64,000 nucleotides of DNA. Origin: Pogonophryne albipinna. Its lineage: Eukaryota > Chordata > Actinopteri > Perciformes > Artedidraconidae. Made by a program: the position numbers and the translations under genes. Positions 10,114-21,659 of this stretch are shown here, one piece after another (position 1 is the first letter of the stretch; each line of letters begins with the position of its first letter). The DNA lies in NCBI GenBank assembly GCA_028583405.1, contig JAPTMU010000160.1:1-64000 (forward strand). Reading direction: 5' to 3'. Under the pieces are notes generated by a model that saw nothing but the letters and a program-made list of their open reading frames with translations, was not told where the DNA came from and did not search any database.

Positions 10114-10642
10114 GCCGCTTTCACACCAAGTACTTTGCCGTACTTAGTGCCGGAACTTACTGGCCCGGCACTTCATTCCCCAGGGCACTAAGTACCAATC
10201 GCGTTCACACAGTCCCCGGCCGGAAGTCCCCGGAGTTGGGGACTGGCTTCAGTTGAAGCTGCTGGGACTCCCAGCAGCTGAAGCCTTCCGAGTAAATCGC
10301 CGGAACGCCGACACCTCCTCATCTCCACCGCTCCCATGTTTTTTTTTGTGTTGCCATAAATTATTCTCTCTCCGTTGGTGTGCGGGGCTAATGCTAATGC
10401 CACAAATACAATACTTCACAAAACTTTTCAGAGTTTTACGGAGCGTGGTTTGCAATTCGCCCAGCCAATAGAAATTGGTACTTTTTTGGTACTTTTTTGG
10501 TACCACCTCTCTAGCAGGCACTAAAAATGGGGATAAAAATTCCCGACACTAAGTACTCTTTTTGGTGTGAACGCGACATAAGGGGTACTAACGGAACTAA
10601 ACGGGAAAAGTATGGGGAAAAGTACTCCGGTGTGAACGCGCC
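10114..10642. mobile_element. MITE, TTCACACC-ended family, copy 1
   Basis: The left end gccgctttcacaccaagtac and the right end gtactccggtgtgaacgcgc are inverted repeats. The centre has an imperfect palindrome around GAAGCTGCTGGGACTCCCAG. The same family occurs in opposite orientation at 18603-19264, sharing the palindrome, a 'cgccgacacctcctcatc' block and the ends. No transposase. The superfamily is not resolved, because neither copy has a convincing target duplication. Confidence 0.75.
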
Positions 10643-11202
10643 TATTATATCCACCTTTGGGCATCATCAGTTAACCCTCTAATCCAGGACACTTTAATCT
10701 AAATAATTCATCCCTACACCAATTTTCTAACCTGTTGCTAAGGCACTTATTTCAGTATCGTACAGCATCTGATCCCTCTTCACTTTCGTCTCACAGCAGG
10801 ATCTTTGCAGTCTTGATAGCTGCAGGCATTATTAAATGTCTTTGTACTGTTGATTGTCTCGGCCCTGTGTGGCATTTCTACTTGTGTCTCTATTAGGGCT
10901 GTCAAAGTTAATGTGATAATAAGGCTTTATGCAACATGCTTTTAATGCCACTCAGAAGAGTTATTAACACATTGATGCATCAATAATTATAATCCAATAA
11001 AACATTATTCTGAAATGGGCCTTTATGCTAACTGAGTAGCCTACTTTTACTTTTGGTACTTTTACTGTTTATACTTTTTTTACTTAGTTTTGAATGCAGG
11101 ATTCTCACTTAAAAACAGATTTTTTTTAACACTGTGGTATTTCTACTTTAAGTATCTGAGTACTGCTCACCCCTCTGTACGTACCTACTGTAGCAGTCCA
11201 GT
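10643..11202. other. Intergenic with DNA-transposon fragments
   Basis: At 10889 the phrase tagggctgtcaaagttaa looks like a hAT left terminus, but I found no matching right terminus, so it is probably truncated. At 11040-11165 are blocks of tacttttac and gaatgcagga of the kind seen in widespread fish DNA-transposon fragments. Confidence 0.35.
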
Positions 11203-11243
11203 GGGGGGGGGGGGGGGGGGGGGGGGGGGGGTGGGGGGGGGTG
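11203..11243. repeat. Poly-G tract
   Basis: A run of about 29 G, one T, nine more G, then tg. Length is likely to be unreliable in assembly. It could form G-quadruplex structure on the + strand. Confidence 0.9.
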
Positions 11244-13054
11244 TTTTACTTGGCTGAACTCATCCCACTCTCCACACTGCCCCACCCAAATCTGGGCCCC
11301 ATGGTGCTCCATTCAGGCAGCCAGCAGATGCTATTCAGATGAATGAAATCAGCCCAAAGCTGCTGAGACTCACAGGTCAGTGGAGGATGGTGTGAGGAGG
11401 GTCTGCTGTGTGTGGCCTTAGCACCCCCCCTCCCCCCTCCCCCAGTCTTTGTCTGACACTCAAGCCCTGTCCCAGATACACTTGACACAATGCACAGCAC
11501 ATTTTGGAAGAGGAAGTTTGGTGACATTTTGACGTATGAGTTTACGAATTTAAAGAGCTTTTTCTACAACCAGGTGGAAGAGAGCTCTCTCCTGAGAGGC
11601 TCAAATAACCTCAGCTCAGTTAGGTTAAGGCACACCTTGATATGATCATTATAGTTATTAATGAGACATTAGAAACTAAATGAAAAACAGGTATAAAATA
11701 CTATATGACAGTAACAAAAAAGTTGTTTAAAATAACAAGAATAGAGTTTAAAAGGGGAGTGACTTGTAAAATATCCAAAAAGAAAAATCTGCTCACAGTT
11801 CTGTTTCAAATGGGTGTTGAAAGATGTATCCATAGATCTCCTCATGTTGCTCTCAAAGTGCACCAGATTGATGCTTTTAACTTCAATATTTAAACAAAAA
11901 TCTTCCCGGGGGAGCATGCCCCCGGACCCCCCTAGAGGAGGTTAGGTCCCCCCCACTTAAATCATGTTCACATGGATAGGATACTAAATACATTTGCACA
12001 CATTTTCATCGCCCATATATTTCTGTTTTGGTGGTCATGCCACAACCGTGCACGTGCATTCATGCGCGAGTCATGGTAAGATATCTGGATTAAGAGGTTG
12101 CTTTTTCTTTGTACAGCATGAAAGAAAGGCCAAATGAATGGGCTGTGACTTTAGTTTTTTTAAGCAGAGGTTGAGTTCAATCATTTGTACGGCCCTCGGA
12201 GGATGTTGTAAAAATTGAAAGGAAAAAGGTTCCCCACCCCTGCTGTAAATAATAATAAAAACCCTTGATTTATAACTTACAGATGTAGCGCTTCATTTCA
12301 GACGCCTACCCGTGCGGGTCCGTGATCGGCACGGGGTGGGCCCCTGCTGAAAAGGAAAACCCCCCGCAGGATTTGAAACGCCCCCTTGATAAATACATTT
12401 AATTATAATGAAACCAGCTGCAATGGATCATGGATCCACCAGGGGGAGCCGTGATTAAAAAGCTGCCACACTGGAACTCATGTGAAATAAACAGCTGATA
12501 GATCTACAGGTATCTGATATAGCGGATATTTGTTAAGATCCATATGTCACGGATAGGATCATATTCTGTGCTAAATAAGAGACATGTAATCATTTACTAA
12601 ACATCACCATGTTTTTATTTAACAAAATAATGTTTAATTCACGTAGGTGTAAGTACAAAACCATCGCTATGTTTTTAGATCAGGAAATGCATCCCGGCTC
12701 AAACAAACGATTTTCAATCATCATCCTCACGATCATTTAATGTATCATATGTTCGCGAGTTGAAATTAATGCACTAAATTTAATCCACGTGAGTTTACAA
12801 CAACAAAAATAATCGCTTTGTTTTTATATCACATCCGACCTGAGGAAAATGCAGCGCTCTCACTACCGATCATCCTAATCCCACGGGCAAACAATAATAT
12901 GTACAGTGTTAATAGTTTACTGTATTATTAGTGTCTAATATTACTGGGGATTTCGGAATGGTACTGGATTTTGATGTATTGTATCGGCTTCATATCGCAA
13001 TATATTCCCGAAGTCTGAAATGCAAAAATGTCCCACATTAGGGCAATTCACCCT
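11244..13054. other. Intergenic, unresolved repeat remnants
   Basis: No gene. Two repeat-like marks are visible. A GC-rich block at about 11905-11935 (cccgggggagcatgccccc) is typical of fish DNA-transposon subterminal sequence. Near 12218-12235, 'ggttccccacccctg' reads in reverse as a CAGGGG-type hAT end. I could not pair either with a second end. Confidence 0.35.
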
Positions 13055-13539
13055 ACATTTAATCATTCAAACAAAATCATATTTCGTTTCTTTTTAACGA
13101 AATAAATGTGGTTTAATCCACATAATTTACTGTGTTAATTGTTTACTGTAGTATTGTGCACATTACTTTTCGCTGCTTGTTGCACCCCTGGTTAGAAGCT
13201 AAACTGCATTTCGTTGTCTCAGTACCTGCAATATGTGCAATAACAATAAAGTTGAATCTAATCTTGAGCAGGAACAAATGTATTTAGGCTACTTAGTACA
13301 TATCTGACATTAACGATTAAACACATTTGTGCATTCTTTAAACCGAGTCAAGCCGACTCCGGAGGTGGCGGCACATTAAAGTGTGCACCTGATTGTTTAA
13401 CTTGAAGCTGATTGTTTAACTTGAAGCTGCCTGATGACATTTAATCATTCAAACAAAATCATATTTCATTTATTTTTAACGAAATAAATGTGGTTTAGTC
13501 CACATAATTTACTGTGTTAATTGTTTACTGTAGTATTGT
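13055..13539. repeat. Two ~103-bp direct repeats, 382 bp apart
   Basis: The blocks at 13055-13157 and 13437-13539 both run from acatttaatcattcaaacaa to tttactgtagtattgt with only a few substitutions. A smaller repeat, gattgtttaacttgaagctg, lies between them. It may be two halves of a tandemly duplicated repeat unit; no known family is assigned. Confidence 0.75.
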
Positions 13540-14834
13540 TTAACTTGAAGGTGCCTGATGTGAACATTTCCAGAAGAACTCTAGCTTGAATGGCCTTTGT
13601 ATGTATACAGTAGGCCTACAGTATAGCCCAACCATTTACACCTTCCTTTTTTCCCGTCCAAAGTTTGAATTGGATAAAGGTAATCGATGGTGCTTTTAAA
13701 GCCTATTGTATAATAACTGTGTGATTTATATTGCTTTTCAAATGCATATGGCCACCCATTTACACTGCTCTTCCCGTCAAGAATATGAATAGAACTTAGT
13801 TAGCTTAGTTATCACTTTACATTTCTGCAAATTAATTTTTAATCACACACGTCTCCCCACGTCTCCCCGTCCCGAAAATAATAAATAAAATAAAAAGAGG
13901 AAACAGTTTTCAAGTTCAGTTTTCACCGTTTTATTTAAAATAACTGACATAACAGACACCATACTGAAGGCCTATCTGCTGCGGAAACCAGGATGAGCTA
14001 TTTCGGGATCTGTTTTTCGGGGGCTCCTCAGTCTCTCATTTACCCGGCTCCTGATCTTATGCCACTGGTCAATGTTCAGATTTGGGAACCAATTGGAAAC
14101 ATAGGACTCAATCTTTTTCAACCTCTTGACTGGAAAAAAGGAAGGTGTAAATTGTTGAATGATGAATAAACAGTGAGGAGGGGTACAGTATGAATACACT
14201 AGATATACACAGCAGCCCAGCCTGTGAGCAGTATGAACACCAATGAGCGCTCAGCTCGAGATACCAGCGAGTCGAGAGAGAGAATGATATCTGCATTTTC
14301 TCTTTTGGTTTGATTAGGACACATCCTGGGGATTGTGTTTACAAACATTGACCAGACCGTTCACCAGCCCCCAGCCCCCATGTTGCCTATGCTGTCCTGT
14401 GTTGCGAACTCTTTGTTTAAAACGAATTGGCCATCGGAATGTGTGGAGGAATTCTCCCAAGGGTCACATTCCACAGCTCTCCCCCCCCCCCCCCACCCTT
14501 GTGATCTCCCAACCCCCAGTCTGTTTGTGTTCGCATATTTCTATGCCGTAATTCATACTGGTCCTCTCACGCACATACATTCTCCTTACAGTATACATAC
14601 ATAGGCTATATGAGTCTGTGTATCTACGGACCATTTGTTTAAAAGTAAACGGAAGAGCGTCTGAGAGGCGTTTTTGCCCTTTTGCTTTTTACCTTACTAA
14701 ATGGTCTAATGGTCAGTGGAGCGAGGGGGGAGGCCCGCGAAACTCGCGGAAGTGATTTCAAAACAAAAAGCACTCGTTTGCTTGGAACAAAGAAAACGGC
14801 CAAGAAACACATTGAGTCCAGAAAATGAATGTTA
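13540..14834. other. Intergenic, no gene recognised
   Basis: Nothing recognised apart from a C-run near 14482-14495. Open frames here are short and lack motifs. Confidence 0.45.
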
Positions 14835-14904
14835 TTAAGGGCTGTAAATATAATAAGCCTGTGTCTAAAATGTACAACAGGCTTATTATATTTACAGCCC
14901 TTAA
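14835..14904. repeat. Perfect 28-bp inverted repeat, 14-nt loop, TTAA ends
   Basis: Left arm 14835-14862 begins TTAAGGGCTGTAAATATAAT and the right arm 14877-14904 is its exact reverse complement, ending in TTAA. The whole 70-bp unit would fold as a single hairpin. It may be a minimal TTAA-flanked foldback element or a hairpin RNA source; neither is shown. Confidence 0.85.
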
Positions 14905-14959
14905 GATACACTTTTGTGTTTAACAGCTGACCACTACCATGACATACTTTGTTTTAGTA

Positions 14960-15205
14960 GATTTCGCATGAGAGCAAAATGTATGAATATGAGAACAAAA
15001 TGCATGAATGTGTGAGTGACAATGTATGAATGTGTGCATTGAAATATGATAATATGAGAGCAAAATGTATGAATGTGTGAGTGTAAATATATACGTGTGT
15101 GAGAGTGAAAATGTATGTATGTAAAAGGCGAATATATGTGTGTAAGAGTGAAAATGTATGTATGTAAAAGGAGAATATATGTGTGTAAGAGTGAAAATAT
15201 GCTGC
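14960..15205. repeat. Degenerate tandem repeat (GTATGAATGTG / GTGAAAATGTATG units)
   Basis: Two overlapping periodicities are visible. A gagagcaaaatgtatgaat block recurs at about 105-bp spacing. Then a ~50-bp unit, gtgtgtaagagtgaaaatg plus tatgtatgtaaaagg, is repeated two to three times. Open frames on the minus strand rich in His/Ser/Tyr are by-products. Confidence 0.7.
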
Positions 15206-15446
15206 ATTTTGAATGTCCGATAGTCCACCATTTCCACCGGAAATATCAAACATTTAATAAAAGTGAAAAACAATGAACAAGACTTAACGTATTCATCATA
15301 ATTAATTATATTTATTCCGTTTGGATGTAGGATTTTTGACTTTGTTTAGAGCAGTGATCTTCTCTGCAGCAGAGAGCTAAGCGCTGTCAGACCGGTACCT
15401 AACCCTGAAAAGTATTATCATCTGAAAGTAATCATTATGTTATTAA

Positions 15447-16764
15447 CCCTTTGGAGTCCTGGGCTAATTTGGCCGTTTTCACATACTTTTGATTTGTCTT
15501 ACTAAACCCCATTAAGAAATGTTTGGCATGTCAATGTTTGGTATCTTTTTTTAAGGACAACCTCACCTATATAACCTGATAGTTATTTCTTTCACTTTGA
15601 GATACTATATGAACATTTTGGACACAAAATCACACAAAAAAAACGTAAAAACAGATTTTGAAAATGATATTATTTTTCATATAGGTAACACAAACATACA
15701 CAACGAAACCATTTAAAAGCTGGAAATATATACATGGGATGTCACTATGATAATGTGAAAGTTTGATTGAGGTAGCATGGGATTTCATTCTGATAAGGCA
15801 AAAGTGTTATTATAAATATAAATATATATATATACACATTATGTACAAAAATCAGTTTTTTCTGTTTTTATCTGTGCCACGCTTCAAAGCGGTTTCTGTC
15901 AACTACGACACAGAGGGCAACATCACAGGTTCCTCCTCCTCCATGTCAAAAAACAAGCTTAAAGCTTGACTCACGTTCAGAGTTCTCTTCATCATAGTTG
16001 AATCTTCAAAACTCTAAATCTATCTAACTATATCTAAATTCTCAATGTTTGTCTGTCACTTTACTTCAATCGCAGTCTCCCGCCGTCTCTCTTCGTCTCT
16101 CGCCGGCTGTCTTCGTATATCTTCGTCTCTCTCCATTTCCCGCCGTCTCTCTTCGGTTCCCGCCGTCCCTCTTCGTCTCTTTTCGTCTCGTTTCGTATCA
16201 CTCCGTTTACCTGATTACCTCACCCCCTCCCTGGTAAATACATCCTGTTGAGCAGAATCTACAGTTTCCAGTATTTTCCGTTTCGTAAAATGATAAAATA
16301 CGGTGAAGATATTAAAATATGTGCTTCCATTATTCATACTTCTGAAATATATCTGTATTAACTTTATATCATCGTATCTCCGTGTTTATTGGGTCTTTTT
16401 GCATGAAACAAAGACTGGCATATAGTTTCAAGCCAGTACTTTCGACAGAAATACACATATACATCCTGTTGAGCAGGATCTAAAGTTTCCAGTATTTTCC
16501 GTTTCGTAAAATGATCAAATACGGCGAAGATATTCAAATATGTGCTTCCATTTTTCATACTTTTGAAATGTATTAACTTTATATCATCGTATCTCCGTGT
16601 TTACTGGGTCTTTTTGCATGAAACAAAGACTGGGATATAGTTTCAAGCCAGTACTTTCGACAGAAACACACGGCAATGTTGTCCGGACTGTTGTTTTTAT
16701 GCGGCACCGGCTTGAACAGGTCATGTGATCTGATCACGCCGGCGTGACGGTCGACTCCAAAGGG
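15447..16764. mobile_element. piggyBac-like non-autonomous element (TTAA-flanked)
   Basis: Flanked by TTAA at 15443-15446 and 16765-16768. The ends CCCTTTGGAGTC and GACTCCAAAGGG are perfect inverted repeats. TTAA target duplication plus CCC-starting termini is the piggyBac signature. Internally there is a pyrimidine-rich stretch (16073-16200; cgccgtctctcttcg units) and a tandem duplication. No transposase is recognised. Confidence 0.82.
16241..16672. repeat. 221-bp tandem duplication inside the piggyBac-like element
   Basis: Copy A begins at 16241 and copy B at 16462, both with catcctgttgagcag and both running through ccagtattttccgtttcgta and gtttcaagccagtactttcg. They differ by scattered substitutions and a small deletion in copy B. 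Confidence 0.85.
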
Positions 16765-16768
16765 TTAA

Positions 16769-17581
16769 TATTAAATACATATAAGTATTTTTACAACTTG
16801 TATTTAGAAATACTCTGTTGTAATTATTGATGCATAAATGTGTTCATCCATTCAATGTGGCATCTGCTATAATGGGGTTAATGTATGATATTACTTAATA
16901 ATACAATACATTATAATATATGATATGATAATTACATTTTAGTTTTATTCATTTCTTATTTCATAGTTTCTCATTATTATTATTTTTATCGCTCATCTTA
17001 TTTTAGATTTTATTAATCTGTGTGAATCTGTGCTATCCTGTTTTTCACTCTCACCCTGTTGCTGTTTGAACTACTGAATTTCCCCACGGGATTAATAAAG
17101 GTCCATCTTATCTTATCTTAATGTATAAGTTGATTTACTTCAATCTACTGTACTGTGTAAAAACACCCCAACAATATTACAAGAAATATACTGCATAAAG
17201 CAAACTATATACTTTATTTGATCTAAAATATTGATGTTTTTTCATTATAGTAGCTTGTGAAAACCATACAGTAACAAATAAGTGATTAAATGCTACAGTA
17301 TTCAGCAAACACAACTGCAGAGCTGCAAACATTGCAAACAGACTAAGTTCTACAACACCCAGTTGTCTTTGTGTATTTTGTGAATGAAGCGCCATCTCAT
17401 GGTTAAATCCTGTAATTGAACAAATGGAGAAATTGGGCAACGCCCTCTAGCAATTTGGCAACACCCCCAGCCACTGGGATCCGCTGGGCTTTTGACTGGG
17501 ACACACCCATGTGAGTCTGATCTGGAGTGCTACATCTGTAACATCTCTGTCTCCTATTGATCTGAGTATATTATAAAGAAT
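16769..17581. other. Intergenic, no gene recognised
   Basis: AT-rich sequence with no supported feature. A stretch near 17040-17120 (aatttccccacgggattaat, then atcttatcttat) resembles the tail of a fish retroposon. Confidence 0.4.
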
Positions 17582-17589
17582 AGCCAGGT

Positions 17590-18483
17590 AGACCCTCCAG
17601 AAAAACGCGATTCTGCGATCGCAGAATTTACCGCATAATCAGCAAAATGGCGCAGATTTTTAAAAGGCCGCATATTTATCAAAAGGCTGCATAATCCCCG
17701 CATTTTTCCACACAAAGTTGAGAAAAAAAAAAGTTAACTCGTCTTGATGTGAAGTGATGATGATGATGATGACGCAACGTCATCAGCTTGCGCATCACAG
17801 AAGGTAAACAACACCGTAGAGTGAACGTGTGGAGCTCACACGAGAGCGAAAACACCAAGATGAAAAAATCTAATCTCATTTACCGACGAACATTTCTGCT
17901 AAAGACCGGGCAAAGCAGTACCCCGATGTCTTGCAAGAAAGTGGGGGGAAACTATTCTGCACCCCGTGCAACTGTGTGTTGGAGCATAAGAGAACATCGA
18001 CGGTGACGACCCACTTTCAAACATTCGAAAATGCTTTCTGCTGCTGCGGACAAGAAAGCCAAACAACTCACGTTCACCGAGGCATCAACCTCCAAAACCC
18101 TTTCGAGGGCTACAAGAAACGAAGTGAGAAGCCTCCAAGATTGAAGCTGGTCAGATAAAGAACGAGTAAATGAAAACAGAATGAGGCGGAGAAGTGTGTG
18201 TGTGTGTGTGTGAGAGAGTGTGATTAAAATAGCCCAATTTCTTTTACAATAAATAAACATTGAATGTGTTTAATTGAATAGTAAAGGGGTTTAACGTTAA
18301 TGGCAGGTTGTGTGTGATAGAGAATAAATAAATAAGACAGCCCAATATTTATTTTTTTCGCATATTTTGCAACTTTCCGCATATTTCGCAACTTCCCGCA
18401 ATTTCACCGCATAAAATCACATAAAACCCAGCATGTTTGATCGCATAATCAAGGATTTTTGCCCGCGTTTTTCTGGAGGGTCT
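17590..18483 (+). mobile_element. hAT element with CGGBP1-like zinc finger
   Basis: Perfect inverted ends AGACCCTCCAGAAAAACGCG and its reverse complement, flanked by the exact 8-bp duplication agccaggt (17582-17589 and 18484-18491). Subterminal 'ccgcataat'-type motifs recur at both ends. It carries a truncated transposase N-terminus with a CGGBP1-like finger but no catalytic core, so it is non-autonomous. Confidence 0.92.
17874..18158 (+). pseudogene. CGGBP1-like zinc-finger fragment of hAT transposase
   Basis: The frame open from 17874 reads KDRAKQYPDVLQESGGKLFC, then TPCNCVLEHKRTSTVTTHF. The GGKLFCxxCNxVLxHxRxSxxxxH pattern is that of the zinc finger in vertebrate CGGBP1, a protein regarded as derived from hAT transposases. 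After THF the frame loses similarity. An adjacent frame (from the ATG at 18031) reads MLSAAADKKAKQLTFTEAST, which looks like the natural continuation, so a frameshift is likely near 18020-18035. Inside the hAT of 17590-18483 it is most simply a decayed transposase N-terminus. Confidence 0.72.
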
Positions 18484-18602
18484 AGCCAGGTAATTGAAGC
18501 ATTATAGCGCAGGCCTTTGTCAGATGGTATATTACGCTGTTTTTTTTCAGCTTCGAATAGTTCTCTCTCTTTTCACCATACCTGTGTTTGCATCACTGAA
18601 TA

Positions 18603-19264
18603 TGCGCGTTCACACCAAGTACTTTTCCCACAAAGGTTCCTGAGTACTACGATGTAGTTGCGTTCACACCAAAAAGTCCCAGGAACTAAATTAGTTCTAG
18701 AGAACCTTTTTTACCCCCTTTTCAGTCCCTGCTAAAGAGCAGGGACTTTCGTGGGAGAAAAAAGTTCCTGTGTCTGATTGGCTGGGCGGAATGCAAACCA
18801 CGCCCCGTCAAACTCCCAAAAACTTTTGTGAAGCCGCCATTTTATTATCCTCGCATTGCATTATTAGCATTAGCATTAGCCCAGCGCAGAAATGCAGAGA
18901 GACTAACTTATGACAACACAAAATAAAACATGGGAGTGGTGGAGATGAGGAGGTGTCGGCGTTCTGGCCGTTTACTCGGAAGGCTTCAGTAGAAGCTGCT
19001 GGGAGTCCCAGCAGCTTCTACTGAAGCCAGTCCCTAACTCCGGGGACTTCCGGCCGGGGACTTTGGGCGGCAGTATACGCCGTGAAGTTGTTTGCGGCCT
19101 GCCAGTAAACCCAAAGCAGAAGAAGAAGAAGTGACGTCAGCGGCTTCATTTGCCTAATCCTCCCCCAGGAACTAATTTCCGGTGTGAACGCGATCTGTAC
19201 TTAGTTCATGAGAACTAAAGTTCTCAGGAACCTTTGTGGGAAAAGTACTTGGTGTGAACGCGCC
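18603..19264. mobile_element. MITE, TTCACACC-ended family, copy 2
   Basis: Left end gcgcgttcacaccaagtact and right end agtacttggtgtgaacgcgc are perfect inverted repeats that extend for about 35 bp (through ttttcccacaaaggttcc). It is inverted relative to the copy at 10114-10642 and better preserved, including a perfect internal palindrome. No coding capacity. Confidence 0.85.
18982..19028. repeat. 47-bp perfect palindrome (23-bp arms, 1-nt centre)
   Basis: The left arm starts GGCTTCAGTAGAAGCTGCTG and ends GGA at 19004; the centre is one G; the right arm 19006-19028 is the exact reverse complement. It sits inside the MITE, away from its termini. The copy at 10114-10642 has the same structure with a 6-nt loss in one arm. 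Confidence 0.9.
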
Positions 19265-19501
19265 AAATGCAATACTTAAAAAAATTCATGGAATGGATAA
19301 AAAAAAAAAACACAAAATAGTATTTATCAGGGACAAAAAGGCTGTCGGTATCACTCTTTGTACTGTTACAATAAGCAATGCAATTTGTTGTTTGGATACA
19401 TTATCCTTCTGCAAGAGAACATTTCAGACTGTGGCCCCCCCTCATATACAGTATTAACATGCTGCAGAATGTCTCTCTGTTGTCTGGATGTCTGTTGTGA
19501 T

Positions 19502-19937
19502 CAGAGGTTGCGCTAGACTTTTTCACTGCCCGTCATTTTGACGGACAGGATCGTAACATTTTCGTCAAAATCCATTATTACCCGTCGGTCTGTACACAAC
19601 TGACGGGGGGGGGCGGAAGAGCACGCTCGTGAACTGTCAACGGGGGGGGGGGGAGATTAGCGCCGGTGTTATGCCGTGTTGTGCATGCCCACTGCACCTC
19701 GCGGGAGCGCGCCACAGCGTAAAGCATAAACTCCCAGACATTTCAATGATTTGTACGGCATAGTTAGGTCTGGAAACGACATAAGGGCATAACACCGGAG
19801 CCCTGCTGCGGGGAAACTTTGGTGCTGTTCTGAGTTTGTTCTAATCCGTCAAAATGACGGACTGCTTTCAGATTTTTCCGTCATTGTCAAAAGAATTCCA
19901 GTCATAGACGGAATATATTCGGTTAACACGACCTCTG
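19502..19937. mobile_element. hAT-type MITE (436 bp)
   Basis: Ends CAGAGGTTGCG and CGACCTCTG are imperfect inverted repeats. The 8-bp duplication gttgtgat is exact at 19494-19501 and 19938-19945. A gacgggggggggcgg-type G run lies inside. No coding content. Confidence 0.85.
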
Positions 19938-19945
19938 GTTGTGAT

Positions 19946-21520
19946 AGACAAAGAAGGAGGCCATTATAATGTCAATAGAAATTGTATATTCAGTTCATTT
20001 TGTGTTTATGCACTGTAACTGGCAAACTGACTAACCTCAAATTAGAATTGTTTTTGGAGTGCTTTTTCTGAATTACTCAACTGCCAGCTCTCTAAGCATA
20101 AAGGTAAACAACTGATAGCAGCACCTCTCAGGAAACACTTTCTATGCCGTTTGTTAAATTTGTACTAAAACCACAGTGTGAAAATAACAGGTTGCGGTTT
20201 AACAGGGGAAGGATTACTTGGCTCGAAGCAGTGACTGTATATTTCTGGAGTGTAACGCATATATATATATATATAAATATAAATATATATATTGAGTTAC
20301 TTGGTGAACTGAGGTGCTGACAAGTAAATATTGTTTTACTTTGGAAAGAGCCAAACAATGTATTTTCCTGTTTCCAGTGTTTATGTTAAAGGTAAGATTT
20401 GCCAGAAAATATGCGGATATCCAACCAGTGTTGATGGCAAATGTGGTTGATTGGTATTTTCCATTTTTGCTAAACTAACAAGCTGCTGGTTGTAGCTTCA
20501 TATCGTTGTATCAACATTATCCCGGCAAGAAATCAAATAAGTGTATAAAATATTGATTTAATTAATTATTCACTGACAGTTATGCAGCCTCCACTCTACT
20601 TGAGTATTAGTCTGTTATTGTGTAAAGATATACTTTTCTGTAATCTTTCTGACGAACACTGCTACCCGAAAGAGTGCAGGCACCATTACCTCTGACAGAG
20701 ACAACATCTGTGTAGTCTCCACTCTGCTAATGAGGCATGAAGTCGTGATGATAACCTTATCCCCCTGTTGATTGGCTGATAATCAAAGTGTTATTCTTGA
20801 AATCTGATATTGTTGTTCAGGTGTTGTTCCTCAGCCTGTCCCACAGTATTATCATAAAAATGAAATAAAATGCAATTGAAACTCCAGTCTCTCTATTCCC
20901 CACTTCCCTAAAGTAATGAAGTGTATTTGTTTCTTATTCATTTCTTCTCCATATTTCTTTATACCTTTGTTATCTTCTCAGTCATCTCTTGAAAGAAATC
21001 ACTGGAGACATGAAGGACTGACCATGCTTGGGCATTTCAGAGTGACAAACAGAGAAAGTCAATTTCTAATAACTGAACTCTTGTTCTGGCAAAATAAGCT
21101 TTTCAATATTTGACCCAAATCATGACAAAATATGGAATTTTGTTCTATAGTAACTTCGAAAGGCCCAAACAATACAATAAAATGCCCCTAATATGCACCA
21201 TTGCTCCTCAATAAGGTCATACCTTAAAGTTCAAACAAACCTGGTGTAAAGAGCAAAACATAATACTTATTCAGAGGCAGAGTTTAAAAGCGTCGTTTAT
21301 CTGGTGCACATTCCTTCTTTAACTGCCTTTTTTTTCTGTAAACCTTTTTTTTTTTTCAAAGGAAATCTGATGCGCTTTGTATCACTTTCTTAAATTATTT
21401 CTTCATTTATCAATGTCAAGACTTTTTTCTATATTTGTCTTTTAGCGGCTTCCCTGTATGTAAGAACCTGTGCGCGTGCATCTGTGTGTGCATGTGTGTG
21501 TCAGATGACCTATTGAAATC
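19946..21520. other. Intergenic upstream of putative ncald promoter
   Basis: No gene or clear repeat recognised apart from a short TA-rich run at about 20261-20293. Confidence 0.45.
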
Positions 21521-21539
21521 ATTGCAGTGCAGTGTGCCT

Positions 21540-21553
21540 GTTACCAGGGCAAC
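21540..21553 (+). promoter_or_regulatory. RFX X-box-like motif upstream of candidate first exon
   Basis: GTTACCAGGGCAAC consists of GTTACC and GGCAAC half sites separated by 2 nt, matching the imperfect inverted-repeat consensus bound by RFX factors. It lies about 100 bp upstream of a CRE and the candidate ncald first exon. Confidence 0.5.
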
Positions 21554-21642
21554 ATAGGCTTCTCCGTGTCTTTCTCTGTCTCTCTGTCTCCCCTCCCCTT
21601 TCATTTCCCCCTCCACACCAGAGCAGGGTCATGTGACCGCTC

Positions 21643-21650
21643 TGACGTCA
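21643..21650 (+). promoter_or_regulatory. Perfect CRE (TGACGTCA) with adjacent E-box
   Basis: The palindromic CREB/ATF site TGACGTCA lies 5 bp downstream of GTCATGTGAC (21628-21637), an E-box variant of the USF/MiT type. Together with the upstream X-box and a strong donor at 21993 they suggest a promoter for a neuronal gene. No TATA box is visible at the usual distance. Confidence 0.5.
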
Positions 21651-21659
21651 ACCTGGAGA

